This document shows, one piece after another, positions 8,276 to 16,899 of a DNA stretch of 64,000 nucleotides. Every line of letters starts with the position of its first letter. Within the stretch, counting starts at the first letter, position 1. A program made the position numbers and the translations under genes. Under the pieces are notes generated by a model. That model searched no databases, was not told the DNA's origin, and worked only from the letters and a program-made list of their open reading frames with translations. This stretch comes from Saprospiraceae bacterium (lineage in GTDB: Bacteria; Bacteroidota; Bacteroidia; Chitinophagales; Saprospiraceae), in assembly GCA_016719855.1 (NCBI GenBank), contig JADJYH010000020.1:1-64000 (forward strand), written 5' to 3'.

Positions 8276-8854
8276 ATGAAAAAGGTAATAATTTTTTTCG
8301 CATTGTTGGTCGCCGGGTTCAGTCTTGTAGCCCAAGAAGAATTCAAACTGACCAAAAGTTCAGTGAAAATGTCGGGAACCTCCACTCTCCACGATTGGAC
8401 GGCCGACGTCAGCAAAGTCAGCGGCAGTGGGCAGTTGACCTTTGCAAACAACGCACTGAACGGCATCAAGTCCCTCAACATCACGATGACCACGAACTCC
8501 ATCAAAAGCTCCAAAGGCTCCACGATGGACAACAACATGTACAAGGAACTGAAAGCAAAGGCGCACCCGACGATGACCTACAGCCTGACAAAGGTTACTT
8601 CCATCAGCCAGAAAGCTGGGGTTTACAACCTCGAAACAGAGGGCAAGTTGACCATCGCTGGCACGACGAAAACTATCTCATTGAGCGTAACGGGCAAGCA
8701 GAGCGGCAGTGAAATCACCTTCAAAGGCTCGAAGAAGCTGAAGATGACCGATTTCAAAGTGGAGCCCCCCGTGATGTTCCTCGGTACGCTGAAGACAGCC
8801 GACGACGTGACCATTACTTTTGAGACGACCTTCTCGAACGCAAGCTTTAAATAA
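8276..8854 (+). CDS. YceI-family periplasmic lipid-binding protein
   Basis: This 192-residue exported protein starts with a signal peptide (MKKVIIFFALLVAGFSLVAQ) and has the YceI lipocalin-like beta-barrel: SSVKMSGTSTLHDWTADV, SLNITMTTNSIKSSKGSTMD with the short MYKELKAKAHPTMTY motif, and the late FKGSKKLKMTDFKVEPP. The family binds isoprenoid or polyprenoid lipids in the periplasm. It is followed after 72 bases by an outer-membrane barrel gene and then by a second YceI member, suggesting a common envelope role. In Bacteroidota such YceI-barrel pairs occur in several contexts and the ligand here is unknown. Confidence 0.85.
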   Translation: MKKVIIFFALLVAGFSLVAQEEFKLTKSSVKMSGTSTLHDWTADVSKVSGSGQLTFANNALNGIKSLNITMTTNSIKSSKGSTMDNNMYKELKAKAHPTMTYSLTKVTSISQKAGVYNLETEGKLTIAGTTKTISLSVTGKQSGSEITFKGSKKLKMTDFKVEPPVMFLGTLKTADDVTITFETTFSNASFK

Positions 8855-8926
8855 CAACCACCACAGGCCAGCATTGGCCGATGGAAATCTTTCACTAATA
8901 TCTTTCACATCTAATAACAACTCATC

Positions 8927-10313
8927 ATGAAAAATTCACTTTCCATCATGAAACTATTTGGGCTTTTTGCCCTGATTACCCTGCCAATGATTGGCTGGAG
9001 CCAAAACGACATCCAATACTACCGTCCTTATGACCAGCGTGGCGCTAATATCTTTGAAACTCCCAAGTCTGATATGGGTGTTTCGGGCGACTTCAAGGTG
9101 CGTCTCGGCGCCAACTTTGCACAGCAGTTCCAAGCTTTGGACCATGAGAACAGGGCTGACTTCGTTCCAATCAGCGCAGTAGACTCCACCAACGCCAACC
9201 AGTTGATTAACCTTTCCAATGGCTTCAACCTCGCCACTGCCAATATGAACATTGACGCACAGTTGGGTGAGGGCATTCGGATAAATGTTGTAACCTACCT
9301 CTCCGCACGCCACCACCAAGAGGCATGGGTAAAGGGCGGTTACATACAGTTCGACGAGTTGCCGTTCTTCAATAGCGATGCTGTTGACAAGATTATGGAC
9401 AACCTGACCATCAAAGTCGGCCACTACGAAGTGAACTACGGCGATGCCCACTTCCGCAGGAGCGACAACGGTGCGGCACTCTACAACCCGTTCATTGAAA
9501 ACTTGATTCTCGACGCTTTCAACACCGAGATTGGTGGTGAATTGGTTTACCAAAACAACGGCTTGCTGTTGGTAGGTGCAGTCACTAGCGGTGAAATTAA
9601 GGGTGACGTAGTTGCATTGCCAGACCTTACCGACAATGACGTGGATGACCTTTCCAAAAAAAAGCCCTGCATTTATTGGAAAATTGGGCTACGACAAGCA
9701 ATTCAATGATGACTTCCGCTTCCGCCTCACAGGCTCTACCTACTACACTGCCAGCTCAAGGTCGAACAACCTCTACGGTGGCGACCGGGCAGGTTCCAGG
9801 TACTACCTGATCATGGAAAACACGAAGGCTACGACCGATGCCAACTACTACTCTGGCAGGCTACGCCCAGGCTTTGGCGACAAAGTGTTCTCCGTAATGG
9901 TTAACCCGTTCGTCAAATTCAAAGGCTTAGAATTCTTCGGCACTTACGAAAGGGCGACTGGTCGGGGTTCCAAAGAGAAAGACCCAAAAGATCCAACCAA
10001 ACTTGGTCCAGACCGGGTAATAACTCAAATGGCCGCTGACTTGATTTTCCGCTTCGGCAAAGAAGAAAACTTCTACGTAGCTGGTCGTTACAACACGGTT
10101 GAGGCCGAGCTAGCCGCAGCAGGTGCCAACTTCGGTGTGGACAAACCAGTAAAGATTAGCCGCTACGAATTGAGCGCAGGCTGGTACGTCAACAAAAACA
10201 TCTTGGCCAAATTGGCTTATGTCAACCAAGAATACAAGGACTATCCAACCACTAACATCCTCAGCGAGGGCAAATTCAACGGTGTGATGGTTGAAGCGGT
10301 GGTAGGCTTCTAA
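8927..10313 (+). CDS. Outer-membrane beta-barrel protein, one-base frameshift
   Basis: An N-terminal signal peptide (MKLFGLFALITLPMIGWSQ, with an alternative ATG at 8948) leads into a porin-like barrel of about 460 residues with alternating aromatic strands such as VRLGANFAQQFQALD, TIKVGHYEVNYGDAHF, FRFRLTGSTYYTASS and the end GVMVEAVVGF with a C-terminal aromatic residue. The frame shifts at an eight-A run near 9655 (DDLSKK then SPAFIGKLGYDKQFN), so one extra A in a homopolymer is the simplest explanation and the gene may be intact in reality. The N-terminal part has the repeated NxxTIKVGHYEVNYGDAHFRR pattern of phosphate/polyanion-type barrels, but no substrate can be assigned. It is flanked by YceI-family genes on both sides. 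Confidence 0.75.
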
Positions 10314-10341
10314 GGCAACTACCAGGATTAACGATTCTCCA

Positions 10342-10380
10342 GAAAAAAGCTCCAGTTGCCTTAGGTGACTGGGGCTTTTT
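10342..10380 (+). terminator. Intrinsic terminator after the barrel gene
   Basis: AAAAAGCTCCAGT pairs with ACTGGGGCTTTTT around an 11-base loop, with a T-run at the end. It lies 30 bases after the barrel stop codon. Confidence 0.8.
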
Positions 10381-10484
10381 CATGGTACAAGTATCTTAAG
10401 GAAATGTGTAACTTTACAAGGGCTGGGAAAAGAAAAACGCTGATTTTTCCACCCCCTGTTTAACTTCCATCTAAACTAGCAGAC

Positions 10485-11138
10485 ATGAAAACGCTGAAAA
10501 AACCAGCCATTTTTCTTTATGTTTTTTTCGTTGGCCATTTTATGCTTAATGCTCAATCGAAACTTGCTATGGCTGCAACATCGAAACTAGGCATCGAAAA
10601 AACCTATCGCATCAACAAAAAAAGTGTGCTGAAACTGGAAGGCAAGACCAACGTCAACGGCTTCACCTGTGGTTGCAACGAGATATTTCAGCCTCAGCGG
10701 TTGGTTGCCGAACCGCAAAGCGATGGAAGCCTCAACCTCAGCTTCAGTGCCGCATCCCTAAGCCTGAAAATCAAATCCCTTGACTGTGGCAACAAAATAA
10801 TGAACAAGGACTTGCACAAGGCCCTCAATTCCGACAAGCACCCCAACATCACCATCGAACTAAAAAAAGTAGAGCAGGACAAATGCAACCGCCTAACCGA
10901 ACTCAAGGACTGGGTGAAAATGAAAGCCTTGACAAAAATCTCACTCAACGGCGTGAGCAAGGAATGCTGGATTAGCATCACCGCCAAAAAATTCGGCCCT
11001 GGCCAGTACCGCTTCATCGGCTCTAAAACGCTCAACATGACCGACTTCTGCGTGACCCCGCCCGTGGCCATGATGGGTATGATTAAAGTGCAGGACGCCA
11101 TCACCATCCACTTGGATTTGGATGTTTCGGTGGAGTGA
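10485..11138 (+). CDS. YceI-like secreted protein, cysteine-containing
   Basis: This second YceI-type protein (217 residues) has a signal peptide (about residues 1-24, ending MLNAQSK) and the family pattern SVLKLEGKTNVNGFTCGC, SLKIKSLDCGNKIMNKDLHKALNSDKHPN, KALTKISLNGVSKECWI and GSKTLNMTDFCVTPP. Unlike the first copy it has several cysteines in the mature part (CGC, DCG, KCN, ECW, FCV), which suggests periplasmic disulphides. Its own terminator-separated position indicates a separate transcript from the upstream barrel gene. A long hairpin follows the stop. The ligand is unknown. Confidence 0.75.
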   Translation: MKTLKKPAIFLYVFFVGHFMLNAQSKLAMAATSKLGIEKTYRINKKSVLKLEGKTNVNGFTCGCNEIFQPQRLVAEPQSDGSLNLSFSAASLSLKIKSLDCGNKIMNKDLHKALNSDKHPNITIELKKVEQDKCNRLTELKDWVKMKALTKISLNGVSKECWISITAKKFGPGQYRFIGSKTLNMTDFCVTPPVAMMGMIKVQDAITIHLDLDVSVE

Positions 11139-11157
11139 GCCTGAACGTCCGCCAAAC

Positions 11158-11184
11158 GATAGGATTGCTTTGTGCAATCCTATC
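11158..11184. repeat. Perfect 11-base hairpin
   Basis: GATAGGATTGC and GCAATCCTATC pair perfectly around the loop TTTGT, 20 bases after the YceI-like stop codon. No T-run follows, so it could be a weak terminator or an mRNA 3'-end stabiliser. Confidence 0.7.
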
Positions 11185-11252
11185 GCTATCGCATTCTACT
11201 ATTTTATCCCACCTTTGCAATGCGGGCTTTTGTGCAAAACGGCTCGCCATAC

Positions 11253-12266
11253 ATGGAATCCATCATCCACCAATTCTTTGATTACCAGCAACTTGTAAGC
11301 CTCACCCCCTTTGGTACGGGTCATATCAACGACACCTACCGCCTCGAAATCGTGGAGGCGGGCAAACCCCAAATTTGGCTCCTCCAACGCCTCAACCACC
11401 ACGTCTTCCAACAGCCGGAGACCGTCATGCAGAATATCCACCTCGTGGCCGAACACCTTGCCACCCAGCCATACCCCCTTCAAATACTCGCACCGAGACC
11501 CACCCGCTCCGGCCAGTGGCTCTACTGTGACGAGTCGGGCAGCTACTGGCGGGTTTTCCCTTTTTTTGAAAACACGGAGACCTACGAGCGGGTGGAAACT
11601 CCTGCGCAAGCCTTCGAGGCAGCAAGTGCATTTGGTGCTTTCGCAAAAGCCCTAAATGGCTTGGACGTTTCGCATCTCCGGCCCACCATCCCTAGCTTCC
11701 ACGATGGGGAAAAACGCCTGGCCGACTTCCTCGCCATGCTCCAAAACGCCATCCCGGAACGGCTCGACGAAGCACGGGCAGAGGTGGACGCCATTTTGCA
11801 CAACCAATTGATTTTCAAAAAGATAGGCGACCTAAAGCTGCCCAGCCGGGCCATCCACCACGACACCAAGATCAACAACCTGCTGTTCGATGCCAGCACC
11901 CACCGGGCCGCCTGCGTCATTGACCTCGACACCGTGATGCCCGGCATCGTGCTCTCCGATTTTGGCGACCTGGTGCGCACCTCAGTCAGCCTCGCCGACG
12001 AGGACGAAGCGGACTTGTCGAAAGTGGAATTTCGGCAGCCGATTTACCAGGCGTTGTTGGAGGGATTCCTCTCGGAAATGGGCGAACTGCTCACGACCGT
12101 CGAGCGCAACGCACTGCCAGAAGCAGGCCCTTGGCTCACGCTCATGCAAGCCGTGCGTTTTATCGGCGATTATCTTGCGGGGGATGTTTACTACAAAGTG
12201 AAGTACCCGAAGCACAACCTCGTGCGGGGGCGGAACCAATTGGCGTTGTTTGAGCAGATGCCCTAA
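11253..12266 (+). CDS. APH-fold sugar kinase (N-acetylhexosamine kinase-like)
   Basis: This cytoplasmic phosphotransferase of the aminoglycoside-phosphotransferase fold resembles the anomeric N-acetylhexosamine 1-kinases (NahK type). The N-lobe includes LTPFGTGHINDTYRLE and LLQRLNHHVFQQPE; the catalytic loop is AIHHDTKINNLLFD, followed by the metal-binding VIDLDTVMPGIVLSDFGDLVR, a very characteristic NahK-like string. Length (about 337 residues) fits. The ATG at 11253 (MESIIHQFF) is chosen because a CACCTTTG sequence resembling a -7 box sits at 11210-11217 and would place the transcription start past the alternative ATG at 11220. Its 3' end overlaps by three bases with the convergent dehydrogenase gene. 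The true substrate cannot be read from the sequence. Confidence 0.75.
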   Translation: MESIIHQFFDYQQLVSLTPFGTGHINDTYRLEIVEAGKPQIWLLQRLNHHVFQQPETVMQNIHLVAEHLATQPYPLQILAPRPTRSGQWLYCDESGSYWRVFPFFENTETYERVETPAQAFEAASAFGAFAKALNGLDVSHLRPTIPSFHDGEKRLADFLAMLQNAIPERLDEARAEVDAILHNQLIFKKIGDLKLPSRAIHHDTKINNLLFDASTHRAACVIDLDTVMPGIVLSDFGDLVRTSVSLADEDEADLSKVEFRQPIYQALLEGFLSEMGELLTTVERNALPEAGPWLTLMQAVRFIGDYLAGDVYYKVKYPKHNLVRGRNQLALFEQMP

Positions 12267-13255
12267 AAAAACGAAACAGGCGCAATATCCACCATCGTCT
12301 TCAGCCCCGGCGTACTGCGCAACAACTGCGGGATGGCGTTCAGGGTGATGGCGCAGGTGGCCACGTCGCCGTTCACGCCGCCCTCTATCTTCGAGCGGAT
12401 GCCGGGCGTACCCTCAATCACCACCTCGTCGTAGCTTTCCTTTTCACCCACGGTTGCTTGGAAGATGAGGCGGATTTTCGCCTCGCCGTTCACGTAGCCG
12501 TTGCCCTCCTGCCGCACCCCTGTGGCGTTTCCCTTCGGGATGTTCATGGCCGGGGTCTCGATTTTTTGCTTCGCAACGACCGGGCTGATGAGGTCTTCCG
12601 TGCGGTCCAGCTTCCAGCCCATGCGGTGGGCAATCAGGTGCATGCTTTCCGTGAGGCCCACGTGGCGCAGCGAGCCGTCCTCGATTTTTTGCTGAAAATC
12701 CGCCAGCGAAAGCCCTGCCCCGATCTTCTTCTGGAACGGGATGCGCCGGAACTGTGCGTTTTGAAACCTGCTGACCGTCACCGACTTCACGTCCTGGCAC
12801 ACCGCCGTCAGGAACACGGGCAGCGCATCCATCAGGTAGCCGGGGTTGACGCCCGTGCCAAGCACCGCCACGCCGTTGGCCTTGGCGGCTTCGTCGAGGC
12901 GCTTCGCAAGTTTGGGTACCGTTTTCCACGGGAAACTCAGCTCCTCGCAGGTACTCACGACGGGGATGCCGTGCGCCAGAATCTCCTCGATTTGCGGCAC
13001 GATGCGCTTCATGTCGGACACCGTGGTGAGCACGGCCACGTCTGGTTTTTTCCTTTTTATCGCTTCCGCAATGCTCGATTGGATGATGACGCCAGTTTTG
13101 CCGCCCCCACAAACTTCGCCGAGGTCACGCCCGATTAGGCTGGGTGACTTGTCCACGGCAGCAATGGTTTTCAGGCCAGCACGGCCTTCGATGAACTGGG
13201 CAGTCTTGACGCCGAGCGGGCCGATGCCGATTTGTAGGATGTTGATGTTTTTCAT
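12263..13255 (-). CDS. DapB-like NAD(P)-dependent dehydrogenase
   Basis: This 330-residue protein has an N-terminal Rossmann fold (INILQIGIGPLGVKTAQFIEG) and a C-terminal substrate domain. It resembles the dihydrodipicolinate-reductase-like family that includes 2,4-diaminopentanoate dehydrogenase. Typical stretches are VAVLTTVSDMKRIVPQIEEI, GIPVVSTCEELSFPW, VLGTGVNPGYLMDALPVFL and EVVIEGTPGIRSKIEGGVNGD. It is longer than true DapB and lacks the classic lysine-pathway signature, so lysine synthesis is not implied. It is on the minus strand, preceded by an iterated-word hairpin and the DUF4919 gene. Family placement is fairly sure; the reaction is not. Confidence 0.7.
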   Translation of the reverse strand: MKNINILQIGIGPLGVKTAQFIEGRAGLKTIAAVDKSPSLIGRDLGEVCGGGKTGVIIQSSIAEAIKRKKPDVAVLTTVSDMKRIVPQIEEILAHGIPVVSTCEELSFPWKTVPKLAKRLDEAAKANGVAVLGTGVNPGYLMDALPVFLTAVCQDVKSVTVSRFQNAQFRRIPFQKKIGAGLSLADFQQKIEDGSLRHVGLTESMHLIAHRMGWKLDRTEDLISPVVAKQKIETPAMNIPKGNATGVRQEGNGYVNGEAKIRLIFQATVGEKESYDEVVIEGTPGIRSKIEGGVNGDVATCAITLNAIPQLLRSTPGLKTMVDIAPVSFF

Positions 13256-13342
13256 TATTGAGGATTTGAGGATGCGAGGATTTGAGGATTTGAGTCCGGG
13301 CTGTCAAATCCTCGCATCCTCGAATCCTCAAATCCTCTGTTT
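13256..13342. repeat. Iterated-word inverted repeat (GAGGATTTGAGGATG)
   Basis: The words GAGGATTTGAGGATGCGAGG and TTTGAGGATTTGAG are iterated on the left; after a short GTCCGGGCTG core their reverse complement follows (CAAATCCTCGCATCCTCG, AATCCTCAAATCCTC). The halves pair over about 35 bases. It fills the entire gap between the DUF4919 and dehydrogenase genes, both on the minus strand. Related CATATCCTCAAA words occur just before cinA (17745-17781). Confidence 0.8.
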
Positions 13343-14035
13343 TCAACCTCTCTTTTTCAGCGACTGCTGCATGCCCCGGCTCAATGGTAAATCAACGTTG
13401 AAGTAGTAGGTGGGTTTCAAGGTTTTGTCGCCTTCTTTTTCGCAGTTGACGATGTGGTAGCGCTGCCCATCCTTCGTCACTAGCGATTGCCCCTTGGCGA
13501 CGAATCCGAGCTTGTCCACCACCAGTTCCACGTCGCGCAGGCTGGCCACCACAAACGCCTGCTCAAACGACTCACCCGTGCCACTTTTGAGGGGCACATC
13601 GAGCAGTTGGTAGTATTTTCGGTAGGTTTCTACGGTTTGAAGGCTGTCCTCCAGCAGCCAGTAGGTGTAGCCCCGCTCTAGCCAAGCGGCCAGCGAACCG
13701 GGGTTTTTGGATAAAAAATTGTCGCAAAGCGAAAGCGCCTCTGGGTAGCGGTCACGCCTTCCCAGCGAGTTCATGGCATCGAGGATGCGCTCCTCCTGCA
13801 AGGGGTTGTAGCTGCTGCGCAGCGCAGCTCCGTAGTAGATGGTGCTCAGGTCGCGGTTGGTCAGTGTGGCGTCACCCGCCAGAAACCTCGCCCCAATGCG
13901 CTCGTACATGGACGAGTCGGCCTTGAGGCGCTGTTCCATGACCTCGATGGATTCACCGTAAACGGTCTGTGCGGTAATATTGAAAATGGGGAAAACGGAA
14001 AGGCAAATGGAAAGGACTATGATGTTTTTTTTCAT
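13343..14035 (-). CDS. DUF4919-like exported protein
   Basis: This protein of about 230 residues has a signal peptide (MKKNIIVLSICLSVFPIFNITAQ) and matches the Bacteroidota DUF4919 pattern: a helical TPR-like region with ERILDAMNSLGRRDRYPEAL and LCDNFLSKNPGSLAAWLERGY, followed by LVTKDGQRYHIVNCEKEGD and a final beta segment TYYFNVDLPLSRGMQ. The ATG at 14035 is the only start that precedes the signal peptide directly; an exact -7 box on the minus strand (14058-14065) lies 23 bases ahead. It follows ftsH on the same strand, separated by a long hairpin. Function is unknown. Confidence 0.65.
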   Translation of the reverse strand: MKKNIIVLSICLSVFPIFNITAQTVYGESIEVMEQRLKADSSMYERIGARFLAGDATLTNRDLSTIYYGAALRSSYNPLQEERILDAMNSLGRRDRYPEALSLCDNFLSKNPGSLAAWLERGYTYWLLEDSLQTVETYRKYYQLLDVPLKSGTGESFEQAFVVASLRDVELVVDKLGFVAKGQSLVTKDGQRYHIVNCEKEGDKTLKPTYYFNVDLPLSRGMQQSLKKRG

Positions 14036-14057
14036 CGTTACAATGTTCGTTTTTTTG

Positions 14058-14065
14058 CAAAGGTA
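14058..14065 (-). promoter_or_regulatory. -7 box TACCTTTG for the DUF4919 gene
   Basis: On the minus strand the exact TAnnTTTG box TACCTTTG lies 22 bases upstream of the ATG at 14035. No clear -33 TTTG is visible. The leader would be only about 15-20 bases. Confidence 0.5.
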
Positions 14066-14178
14066 CGAGGTGCACGTAACGTTGGGCGAGGAAAGGAAAG
14101 TATTGAGCGGGGAAAACATTGCGATAGCTGTCGCCTTAATTAGTCTGAAACCAACCAAGGGTAATGAACTTACAACAT

Positions 14179-14232
14179 CAACCCAATTGACCACTGCGCA
14201 AAAAAGGATTTGCACAGTGGTCAATTGGGTTG
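14179..14232 (-). terminator. Long hairpin directly after ftsH
   Basis: CAACCCAATTGACCACTG and its exact reverse complement, extended by GCAAA/TTTGC after one mismatch, give a stem of about 24 pairs with a short loop. It begins 5 bases after the ftsH stop codon. There is no U-tract on the ftsH-coding strand, so termination is possible but unproven; it may instead protect the ftsH mRNA end. Confidence 0.6.
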
Positions 14233-14236
14233 AGTT

Positions 14237-16240
14237 TTAGTTTTGCTCGCCATTCAGGCCATCGGTGGCAACCGGCACACTGGCAGGTACAGCGGGTATG
14301 GTAAGGGTACCGTTGTGGTGTATTTTGTGGTCATCCGGCCAAGCGTATGGCCTTGGGCCGATGAGCCGCTCTATGTCCGACTTGTGCAGCACCTCTTTTT
14401 CCAGGAGTTGCTTCGCAATGATTTCCAGCTCGTTGCGGCGCTCGATGAGCAACGCCTTGGCCCGCTCAAATTGGGCGTTCACGATGTTGCGCACCTCTGC
14501 GTCAATCATGCCTGCGGTCTCCTCCGAGTACGGCTTGTTGAAGCTGTCGCTCTGCATTCCGTAAAACGAAACCTGCCCCACTTTTTCGTTCATGCCGAAA
14601 ACGGCTACCATGCTGTACGCCATTTTGGTCACTTGGTCGAGGTCGCTCTGTGCCCCGGTGGACACCTTGCCGAAGATGACCTCCTCGGCCCCACGCCCTC
14701 CAAAAGTCATGCACATCCGGTCGAGCAACTGTGCCGTGCGGGTAATGTACTCTTCCTTGGGCAGGTATTGGGCATAGCCCAATGTGCCAATGCCCCTCGG
14801 CACGATGGTCACTTTCACCAGTGGCGAGGCGTGTTCGAGGTACCAGCCGCAAACGGCGTGGCCCGCTTCGTGGTAGGCGATGATTTCTTTTTCTTCTGGC
14901 GAAATGAGCTTGTTCTTTTTTTCAAGTCCACCGATGACCCGGTCGAGGGCGTAGTTGAAGTCGTCCATGTCCACCATATCCTTGTTGCGGCGAGCGGCGA
15001 TAAGTGCGGCCTCGTTGCATACGTTGGCGATTTCGGCACCGGCGAAGCCCGGCGTCATTTCCGAAAGTTCCATCGGCGTTACGGTGTCCGAGGTTTTGAT
15101 ATTTTGCAAATGCACCCTGAAAATCTCCTCCCGGCCCTTCAGGTCAGGTCGGTCAATGGCAATCTGTCGGTCGAAACGGCCAGGACGCATCAGTGCGGGA
15201 TCGAGCACGTCGGGGCGGTTGGTAGCAGCCATCAGTATGACGCCCTTGTCGGTTGGGAAACCATCCATTTCCACCAAGAGCTGGTTGAGGGTGTTCTCCC
15301 GCTCATCGTTTCCGCCCTGCATGGTGTTGCGACCACGTGCCCGCCCGATGGCATCAATTTCGTCAATGAAAATGATGCAAGGCGCCTTCTCCCGTGCTTG
15401 CCGGAAGAGGTCACGCACCCGAGAGGCGCCCACTCCCACGAACATCTCCACGAAGTCGGAGCCGGAGATGGAGAAGAACGGTACTTCGGCCTCACCCGCC
15501 ACGGCTTTTGCCAACAGGGTCTTGCCCGTGCCCGGAGGGCCGATGAGCAGTACGCCCTTGGGTATTTTTCCGCCGAGGGCGGTGTATTTTTTTGGGTTTT
15601 TAAGGAAGTCAACTACCTCCATTACTTCCTCCTTAGCCTCATCGAGGCCGGCCACATCTGAAAATGTAATATTGACCTTGGAGTTTTGGTCAAAAAGCGT
15701 TGCCTTGGACTTGCCGATGTTGAATATCTGCGCACCAGGGCCGCCAGCACCACCGCCTACCCGGCGCATGATGAAAATCCACAGCAGCACTAGCAGTGCA
15801 AGTGGCAACAGCAAGCTGAGGATGGGAGATAGCCAGTTTGCCTTTTCGATGTAAGAGACAAACACCTTTTTCTCGACGGGCAAGGCGTCGTTCAGGGCTT
15901 TGAGGTCACTTGCGAAGTTCTCTGGTGGGCCGATATCGAAGGTGTAGTGTGGGCGCTTGTTGGCAAAAGAGCTTTTGGAGGCGTCTTTGTATTTCTCCTT
16001 TTTGTTCTTGATAGCCGATTCTGTGAGGTATATCTGGGCGTACTTTGAGTTGACGACTTCCAGTTTTTCCACGTCACCTTCGTTTACCATTTCGGCAAAT
16101 TTCTCAAAGTTGATAGGTTCGCTGGTATTCCCCGTGATGGGCAAGAAATTCAGGCCGATGAAAAAAAGCGCTAGCACCCCGTAAATCCAGTAGGGGTTGA
16201 ATTTTGCGCTGTTCTTATTGTTATCTTGATTATTTTCCAT
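14237..16240 (-). CDS. ftsH: ATP-dependent zinc metalloprotease FtsH
   Basis: This membrane-anchored AAA+ protease performs quality control of inner-membrane and some cytosolic proteins. The 667-residue protein has two transmembrane segments (about 17-35 and 137-158) bracketing a periplasmic domain. The AAA domain has Walker A GPPGTGKT (234-241), Walker B IIFIDEIDAIG (289-299), and the second-region-of-homology arginines in MRPGRFDRQI. The M41 protease domain has the zinc motif HEAGH (457-461). It lies downstream of rsfS on the same strand, with birA divergent, an order that recurs in Bacteroidota. The C-terminus is a short unconserved tail after ERLIGPRPY. A stable hairpin follows the stop codon. 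Confidence 0.97.
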   Translation of the reverse strand: MENNQDNNKNSAKFNPYWIYGVLALFFIGLNFLPITGNTSEPINFEKFAEMVNEGDVEKLEVVNSKYAQIYLTESAIKNKKEKYKDASKSSFANKRPHYTFDIGPPENFASDLKALNDALPVEKKVFVSYIEKANWLSPILSLLLPLALLVLLWIFIMRRVGGGAGGPGAQIFNIGKSKATLFDQNSKVNITFSDVAGLDEAKEEVMEVVDFLKNPKKYTALGGKIPKGVLLIGPPGTGKTLLAKAVAGEAEVPFFSISGSDFVEMFVGVGASRVRDLFRQAREKAPCIIFIDEIDAIGRARGRNTMQGGNDERENTLNQLLVEMDGFPTDKGVILMAATNRPDVLDPALMRPGRFDRQIAIDRPDLKGREEIFRVHLQNIKTSDTVTPMELSEMTPGFAGAEIANVCNEAALIAARRNKDMVDMDDFNYALDRVIGGLEKKNKLISPEEKEIIAYHEAGHAVCGWYLEHASPLVKVTIVPRGIGTLGYAQYLPKEEYITRTAQLLDRMCMTFGGRGAEEVIFGKVSTGAQSDLDQVTKMAYSMVAVFGMNEKVGQVSFYGMQSDSFNKPYSEETAGMIDAEVRNIVNAQFERAKALLIERRNELEIIAKQLLEKEVLHKSDIERLIGPRPYAWPDDHKIHHNGTLTIPAVPASVPVATDGLNGEQN

Positions 16241-16410
16241 TTACAAATAAAAAAAAAGTAAGAAGGGCAAACTCATTTCCTGCTTCTCACTTTGATTGAT
16301 TCAAATTCCTCCACAAAACACGCAAAGAACCAGTCTGTTTTAAAAAGCTGTGATTTCAATGCGCATTTTCGATAGAGTTGTCAATTCGGACGATTTGCAC
16401 CGCCGTTTGG

Positions 16411-16797
16411 CTACAAATTCTCGTACTCCGTGAATTTTGCGTCACTCCAAAGGTTTTCGATGTCGTAGAACTCCCTTGCCTCCCGGTAAAACACATGAAC
16501 CACCGTATTGAAGCAGTCTATGCAAATCCAGCGGGCGGTCTGTACACCTTCCATGTGGTAGGGGGCTTGGCCAAGCTCATCCTTAAGGCGCTTGTGTATG
16601 TTGCCAGCGATGGCCTTGACCTGCGTGGTGGAGTCCCCTTCACAGATGATGAAAAAATCTGTGGGGGCATCGTCCAGTTTCCGGAGGTCCAACTTCACGA
16701 TGTTTTTTCCTTTGATGTCTTGAATGCTGTCGATGATAATATCGTTCAGCTCTTCAACGTAGGAGGGACTTGTTTTTAAAACTGCTTGTGCGCTCAA
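16411..16797 (-). CDS. rsfS: Ribosomal silencing factor RsfS
   Basis: RsfS (RsfA/DUF143) binds ribosomal protein L14 and blocks subunit joining under starvation. The 128-residue protein shows the family core: DIIIDSIQDIKGKNIVKLDL, DDAPTDFFIICEGDSTTQVKAI and the late RWICIDCFNTVVHVF with YREAREFYDIENLWSDA, a very diagnostic C-terminal string. It precedes ftsH by 170 bases on the minus strand and is divergent from birA. Confidence 0.93.
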   Translation of the reverse strand: MSAQAVLKTSPSYVEELNDIIIDSIQDIKGKNIVKLDLRKLDDAPTDFFIICEGDSTTQVKAIAGNIHKRLKDELGQAPYHMEGVQTARWICIDCFNTVVHVFYREAREFYDIENLWSDAKFTEYENL

Positions 16798-16810
16798 ATC
16801 AGGAATTGTT

Positions 16811-16818
16811 TACTTTTG
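16811..16818 (+). promoter_or_regulatory. -7 box TACTTTTG for birA
   Basis: This exact TAnnTTTG box on the plus strand lies in the rsfS/birA divergent spacer, about 80 bases before the birA ATG. No perfect -33 TTTG is present at the usual distance. Confidence 0.45.
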
Positions 16819-16899
16819 AACCTTCGACGTTCGTTGGCGAAGCGTATTTTGGAGAAAAATCCGCTGCCAAGCGCTTAGGTTTGTTCTTGTTTCATTAAA

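Noticed and set aside
13256..13342. CRISPR-like array
   Set aside because: The repeats are 8-15 bases, contiguous and inverted, with no unique spacers of constant length and no cas gene.
14243..15661. 472-residue open frame on the plus strand opposite ftsH
   Set aside because: It is fully antisense to the conserved AAA and protease domains of ftsH, and its sequence is a composition shadow with no domain.
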